Below, in pieces: positions 59,035 through 64,000 of a stretch of 64,000 nucleotides of DNA. This DNA comes from Capniomyces stellatus (lineage: Eukaryota; Kickxellomycota; Harpellomycetes; Harpellales; Legeriomycetaceae), in the NCBI GenBank assembly GCA_001661515.1, contig LUVW01000029.1, positions 259,891 to 323,890 on the forward strand, given 5' to 3'. Both the position numbers and the translations under genes were made by a program. Each line of letters begins with the position of its first letter. The first letter of the stretch is position 1. The notes under the pieces are model-generated. The model was not told the origin of the DNA and made no database searches. It was given only the letters and a program-made list of their open reading frames with translations.

Positions 59035-60144
59035 GTTATTTTATTTTTAATCCTTAAAGTGTGCTCCTTCTCTTCGCCTTCTTCCTTTGCCTCCCTCTTC
59101 TATTCCACTAACAAAGCAATATCGGCTGCCTTTATAAAGTGTGGTATTTCCGGTTCTACGTTTCTTTGATGTTTTTACTAAAAGGATACTGCTTAGGCTT
59201 CATATTATTGTGTGTGTGTTTTATTTTATAGATATATCTGCTCGCTTTGTTTGTGAATGGACCTGCTTGTAGAGTAAATACCTGTCGCAATCACTTTAGC
59301 ACTGTGATACAACCATAAATGCCGTCCAATTTCTGTTTTTGTTGTTTCTAAATGGTTTTACCACACTTTCTTTAGCTAAATTCTGTCAAGTTATTATATT
59401 CAAGAAAGTAAAGAATAAAAAGTGAACGAGACTAAATATCAATTAAATTAATGACTTTGTAAACTATCAAATTCAGGCCAAAAGGTCAATAACAGCTAAA
59501 ATTGGAATTAGTTGGGCTGAGGTAGATTTAATAAAAGAAAATAAATTAGCAATCTATGGGCTGCTAGTATTCTCAGTATTGATTATTGTTTTGATTTTAG
59601 TTTCAACTAGTCTACTTTAACATAATTGTATTGTACTAGTGTTGGTAAACTTTTGAATTTTCTATCTCATTGAAGTTGAACTTTTTTATCATTGTGACCA
59701 AAGGTAAAGAAAGTGCAAAAACAAAATCGCAATAGCAAAACAAAAATAAAAAATTGCCAATTTTCAAGGTGGAAAAAAAAAAAAAAGTCAACTACTAACC
59801 AAGTAGAGTCAATTGAGCCTAATCAACAGCGAATGGAAGATTTTTAATAATCAATTTAAAGATAAAAAACGTTTTATATTTCCATTATTTACTGCTACGG
59901 ATTTAGCTGGACTTGGTAGCGAGTTGTAATTTTTTTTTTGAATGGGGGGGGTTATTTACTGATTCACAAACTCGATTTAATTATAACGATTACAATTTTT
60001 AATCGATTAGAAATAAAACTAGTCCACGCCATTTACTCTTTTTTTTTAATACATTTTCTTGATTTGCATTTTGATCTCAATTGTCAAAACAAAGGAGAGT
60101 GAATAACTTGGCTAGACAAATATAAAAAGGAATTTATATTTACA
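59035..60144. other. Divergent spacer between FEX1 and uS5m
   Basis: AT-rich 1.1-kb region holding both promoters. It includes a G8 run near 59945. No gene seen. Confidence 0.65.
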
Positions 60145-61186
60145 ATGTCGATGATCTTTAGAAACAATTTGCTAACCAGATTGACAAGTAAGTATCAATC
60201 TACTTTACAAAACTTTATCCAATAATCGGTCTTGAGCTGTTGTGATGTATTTGTTTATGGATTTCTTGGTTAGGTGTGATTTGTATAGAATGGATTATTA
60301 ATATTTACTTTTGGGTGTAATCCGTTGAATAGGTCTGCGTGGATTCTCTACCACGGGTTTGGCGAGTAAAAGCCGAATGGTTCCGATCTCGGAGGTTGGC
60401 AGATTTCCAGATCTGTCAAAGATCGATCCAGTTTATGATGACATTAATGAAAACGATTCAATTATTGATCTATGGAGAAAGCAGCTGATAAAGCAAAAGT
60501 CTGTTGATTCAGACGCTTCGAAAGAATCAATTGACAAAGCTTTGAAAGAGAAGCACAATTTAACATATCCAAAAGCACTCGATCGCATTCCTTTCCAGCC
60601 TAATGAACTATTGGAGAACAACGATTTGGCCTCAGGCGAAGACTTGGTTTGGTCCAAAGAACTTGGGATTTCATATGAAGATTTTAGTAACTTGACATCG
60701 AAGGTTATCCTGGTTAGGAGAACAGTACAAATGACCCGTAAAGGAAAGATTCCATCGATGACAGTTATGGTTGTTGTTGGAAACTGCAGGGGAAGTGCAG
60801 GGTATGGGGAGGGCAAAGACTCGGACGTTCCTAGAGCAATTGTAAAGGCGACTAGAAAAGCAATTAAAAACATGCAATACTTTCCAAGATACGACGAAAG
60901 GACCTTGTATCATGACATCTACCACAAATTCAAGGCGAGCAAGCTGTACTTTTGGACCCGTAGACCAGGGTTTGGTTGCAGAGTAAACCCCGTGATCCAT
61001 GAGATTTGTAAATGTATTGGCATCAACGACCTTGCCTCCAAGTGCCGTGGTTCTAGAAACCCACTAAATGTGGTTAAAGGCACCTTTGAAGCCTTTGCAT
61101 CCCAAAAGCTGCCTGAAACCATTGCTCGATCACGAGGAATTCGACTGGTAGATGTCAACCACACATACTATGGTGGCGACTCGTAG
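60145..61186 (+). CDS. MRPS5: Mitochondrial small-subunit ribosomal protein uS5m
   Basis: Two exons, 60145-60187 and 60333-61186, give 298 residues. The start MSMIFRNNLLTRLTSLRGFS is basic and amphipathic, as expected for mitochondrial import. Residues ~120-200 hold the uS5 N domain (VRRTVQMTRKGKIPSM, VVVGNCRGSAGYGEGK, A...A.RKAIKNM), followed by the C domain (FGCRVNPVIHEICKCIGI, GSRNPLNVVKGTFEAF, ARSRGIRLVDV). The protein belongs to the decoding side of the mitoribosome. Splicing at a phase-1 GTAAGT donor and TAG acceptor supplies the presequence; without it no suitable ATG precedes the conserved part. Confidence 0.92.
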
Positions 61187-61511
61187 ATTTTACTTTTACT
61201 TTTACTTTTACTTTTACTTTAAATACAATATTTACTCTAGCTTTATATAACAACAAGTTTCTACTTTTTGTGTCCTCATCTCACGTTTAATCAAATAATA
61301 AAAGTACACAAACGCGAACCCACAACCAGGCGCCATCAATTCAGTGTCGTGTTTAGTGTCATTAATTTAGTGTCATCAGTTCAGTGTCGTATTTAATGTC
61401 ATGGTTTACTAAGGTTCTAAAGCAAAATCAATAATATATTTTATTGTAAACATACTGGAACATCAAAAAAATAGTGATAGATATCAGAAAAAGTAAATCG
61501 ATAGCCACCAG
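61187..61511. other. Convergent 3' spacer with TTTTAC repeats
   Basis: The start (61187-61222) is a (TTTTAC)n array directly after the uS5m stop. Further on, short repeats of the kind TTCAGTGTC / TTTAGTGTCAT occupy 61340-61405. No gene seen. Confidence 0.75.
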
Positions 61512-62571
61512 TTATAGGCGACCAAGAAAGTCCTTGATCAGAACTTGCATGTCCAGAGCTCTAGCAGTCGCTACTTCCATGACCTCCTCGTGGTTGGCAA
61601 AGTTCTCTACCTTCTTTTCAATTGGTGTGTTGTTCAGCTTGGCTCGGGCAATTTCAAATGAACATGGTTCCTTCTCAATAACAGCCTCGTTGGTAACAAG
61701 CGAAACCGCAAGAACGTCAATTCCACAGTGCTTGGCAACAATAGCTTCAGGAACTGTGCTCATGCCAACTGTGTCGCATCCTAGCTGCAAAAGAGCACGG
61801 CACTCAACCCTAGTTTCATACGATGGACCAGCAACCCAACCATAAACTCCTTCGTGCAAAACAACCTTTCTTTCCTCAGTCAAATACTTGTTTGTAAGGT
61901 AGCACTCCGCCATAAGCTCTCTCAGTCGTGGTGTGTAGGTATCAGACACTGGCACAAAGCGTGGTCCAAATTCTTCGATGTTTGGGCCAACCAAAGCATT
62001 CATGCCCGCAATTCCTGGAATAGACAAGTGATCCGAAATAATCATCATGTCCCCGACTTTGTACTTTGGATTAAGGCCACCTGCAGCATTTGTCACAACA
62101 ATGGTCGATACACCTAAAAGTTTAAAAACTCTAACTGGGAACGTGGCGCTGTGGACGCTGTAGCCCTCATAACAATGGAATCTTCCTTTCATACATACAA
62201 CTTCCTTTCCAGAAAGACGCCCAAAAACCAACTCTCCAGCATGACCAATAGCTATTATTTGCAATTAAACAGTCCGTTTAAATCATTTACCTTCCCGTAT
62301 ATATCCAGACAGGGGCAATGGCCTGTATTTTCAATTTCTGATTCCAGTAAATATCAAGATCAATACAAATCAGTAAAAACAAAATGTCTATTTATGTACC
62401 TGTGCTTTTGACAAATCCAGGAATGTCGTTGTATTTAATTGTTTGGACATTTCCTTCCAGACTTTCAGCCAAACCGCCGAGCCCGCTGCCACAGATAATA
62501 GCAACTTGAGGAAGGTCGTTTCCCTTTCTGTTCTCTTTAATGAAATTGGCACACTCTTGATATTTCTCCAT
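61512..62571 (-). CDS. PNP1: Purine nucleoside phosphorylase
   Basis: Two exons, 62571-62400 and 62251-61512, give 303 residues. The splice rebuilds IPGFVKSTAIGHAGELVFG exactly where animal PNP has a Ser-Thr-x-x-Gly-His-Ala-Gly stretch. Phosphate and base-binding motifs are present: CGSGLGGLAE (residues ~27-36), the GRFHCYEGY loop, TNAAGGLN, AGPSYETRVECR with the Glu that contacts the base, GMSTVPEAIVA and SLVTNEA. The enzyme splits inosine and guanosine to base and ribose-1-phosphate in cytosolic purine salvage. The Asn in SLVTN at the usual Asn position supports the trimeric, 6-oxopurine-specific class. It converges with uS5m. Confidence 0.93.
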
Positions 62572-63389
62572 TGCAACTGTCGTTTTCGAATATGTTACTT
62601 ATAACTTACACTTTCTTGACCTATTTTTTTTACTTGAAACTTCTAGAGTTCTATAAAACGTGTAATCGAATACCTGCTTCTTTTGCAAATTAATTGAATA
62701 TAAAGCTGCTTTTTTTTACTTTTTTTTTTATTGAAATATACATTTTTATTTCAACATTTTAAACTTAATCTCACTTTTAAATTTTGTTTCATTTCATGAC
62801 TTTTGTTTTCAATCCAATTTATTTTTTGTAGAAATGGCAAGATTACGCTTTTTTTCCTTCATTCTTTTCCCTGCCTTTTTATTTACTACACTAAATCACT
62901 AAATCGACTATTTGTTTACTAACATTATCTATAATTAACCGGAAAAGTTGATAACCAACAAAAAGTTCAAAAAAGGAACATGAAACATTTTTCTTAAATC
63001 GGTAACATGTAACGCAAATTGTGTTGATTTAAACTGGCTGCATACATTTGCAAACGCATTTACAACTATTTATCCGATCTCATTCGTTGCAGCAGGTTTT
63101 AAATGTATATGGGATGTTCTACATTAAAAATCACAAGTTAAATATCAATAATATTAATAAATCACAAGTTAAAAAAAAATAATCAAAAGTTTGAATTGGC
63201 AAAGTGGCAAAACCAAAATAGTACAATTTGGAAAAAGAAAAAAAAAGTGTGTAAAACATAAATAAAAAAAATGCAAAAGTAAATATATAACACTATATAG
63301 CCAATAAAGCAGTACCCAATCAATTGTATATATCAACTATTAGCCAAGGATCAATTGTGCCAAATACTTGGTTAAAGCTGGAATACATA
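62572..63389. other. Spacer upstream of PNP1
   Basis: AT-rich with long T and A runs. TTTTTTATTGAAATATAC near 62730-62748 carries the dispersed core but without clear flanking repeats. No gene seen. Confidence 0.65.
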
Positions 63390-64000
63390 TCATTGGGGTG
63401 TGTTGTCCATAATATCCATGACGCCTAAATCAGAGCAGCTATGGCTGGCTAAAAGCGAATCGATTTCACTCATATCGTAACAACTAGGGTCCAAGTCTTC
63501 GCTTGTAAAGGATACAGATTCGTTGTCCAAGCCCATAAAGCTTTGCAAAAATGAAAACTCAGACTCTTTCCCTTGGTCGAACCTTAAAGTAATGCTTTTC
63601 TGAAATAAAACAAGCGATTGTCCTTCTATGAGCTCAACGAATAGTTTGATCAACTGGGTATTGCTTGTATTTTGTTTCAGAGCTTGAGGGGCTTTGTCAA
63701 ACCCTGACCCAGAAGCAAAGTTTAATGTGCTATAGTGTGGCTGGAAACTAAAAGTGGATGGGGGTTGGTTAATATTGTTGGTTGCTATGCTGAGGTTGTC
63801 TATATTACATTGACTATGTCCTAGTTCGGTTTCCAAACTATACTCCAGTAAAGCCTCATCATCAAAATGTTGGCCAAGGTTGGCTAGTTGAGCGTTTAAG
63901 CCAGAAACCAAATCAGTGTTAACTATCATGGTTGAAAGAACGGGATCAAACGGTAAGCCGCTCAAGCTGGCGTTTTGACAGTAGTTGACTGCTAGGCTTA
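63390..64000 (-). CDS. Unidentified protein, C-terminal part; gene continues past right edge
   Basis: The frame is open from the right edge (first complete codon at 63998) to a stop at 63390, giving about 202 residues with no start in the window. The sequence is Ser/Asn/Leu-rich and acidic near its end (SEDLDPSCYDMSEIDSLL and DLGVMDIMD). Such an acidic, hydrophobic-spaced C-terminus could be an activation domain, but no domain is recognised and the role is open. It may be the last exon of a longer gene. Confidence 0.6.
   Translation of the reverse strand, partial: SLAVNYCQNASLSGLPFDPVLSTMIVNTDLVSGLNAQLANLGQHFDDEALLEYSLETELGHSQCNIDNLSIATNNINQPPSTFSFQPHYSTLNFASGSGFDKAPQALKQNTSNTQLIKLFVELIEGQSLVLFQKSITLRFDQGKESEFSFLQSFMGLDNESVSFTSEDLDPSCYDMSEIDSLLASHSCSDLGVMDIMDNTPQ

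Noticed and set aside
62720..62750. Further TTTATTGAAAT core upstream of PNP1
   Set aside because: Core matches the dispersed element but no flanking direct repeat could be found, so it was not counted.
1..64000. CRISPR arrays, bacterial operons, tRNA or rRNA genes
   Set aside because: The sequence is eukaryotic with spliced genes; no spaced palindromic repeats and no tRNA/rRNA-like sequence were recognised by eye. A tRNAscan or Infernal run would be decisive.

Overview
The window looks like nuclear DNA of an early-diverging, AT-rich filamentous fungus. Evidence: spliceosomal genes with short GT-AG introns (about 50-335 nt), fungal-type NADPH oxidases, a fungus-specific transcription-factor domain, a two-domain fluoride exporter, MED12, an augmin subunit and BLOC1S1. 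Retention of augmin and BLOC-1 together with this base composition suggests Zoopagomycota/Kickxellomycotina (for example a Harpellales gut fungus). That placement is inference. Most genes are split, so exons were joined here by hand from splice signals, reading frame and family alignment.

Layout. 1-2203: a minus-strand, secreted, cysteine-rich repeat protein running off the left edge, with a near-identical 687-bp higher-order repeat. 4.5-6.1 kb: PUS4-type tRNA pseudouridine synthase in five exons. 6.6-8.8 kb: fungal transcription factor. 8.8-15.3 kb: a 6.5-kb stretch without a recognisable gene. 15.3-17.3 kb: first NADPH oxidase. 19.9-21.9 kb: HAUS6/augmin-6. 22.1-29.8 kb: an intronless 2579-residue MED12. 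31.0-31.7 kb: BLOC1S1. 32.2-33.1 kb: ribosomal protein eL19. 36.6-42.4 kb: two tandem seven-helix receptor paralogues. 42.6-43.3 kb: BolA2. 44.1-46.0 kb: second NADPH oxidase. 47.5-48.7 kb: PXR1/PINX1. 50.2-51.7 kb: mitochondrial glutamate-type carrier. 52.1-55.7 kb: Cti6-like PHD protein. 57.4-59.0 kb: fluoride exporter. 60.1-61.2 kb: mitochondrial uS5. 61.5-62.6 kb: purine nucleoside phosphorylase. 63.4 kb to the edge: an unidentified partial gene.

The genes are mostly housekeeping and do not form one pathway. Local duplication stands out: two oxidases and two receptors, each pair sharing an intron position. Three signals go beyond ordinary annotation. First, the cysteine-rich repeat gene. 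Second, a dispersed short element (TTTCAATAAA plus A-run) flanked by 10-17 bp direct repeats at six places, which looks like severely truncated retroposon ends. Third, a conserved last exon, ending in an IPPPPW..W motif, that completes both receptor genes. Two assembly gaps (runs of N) sit inside poly-C tracts, both within introns.
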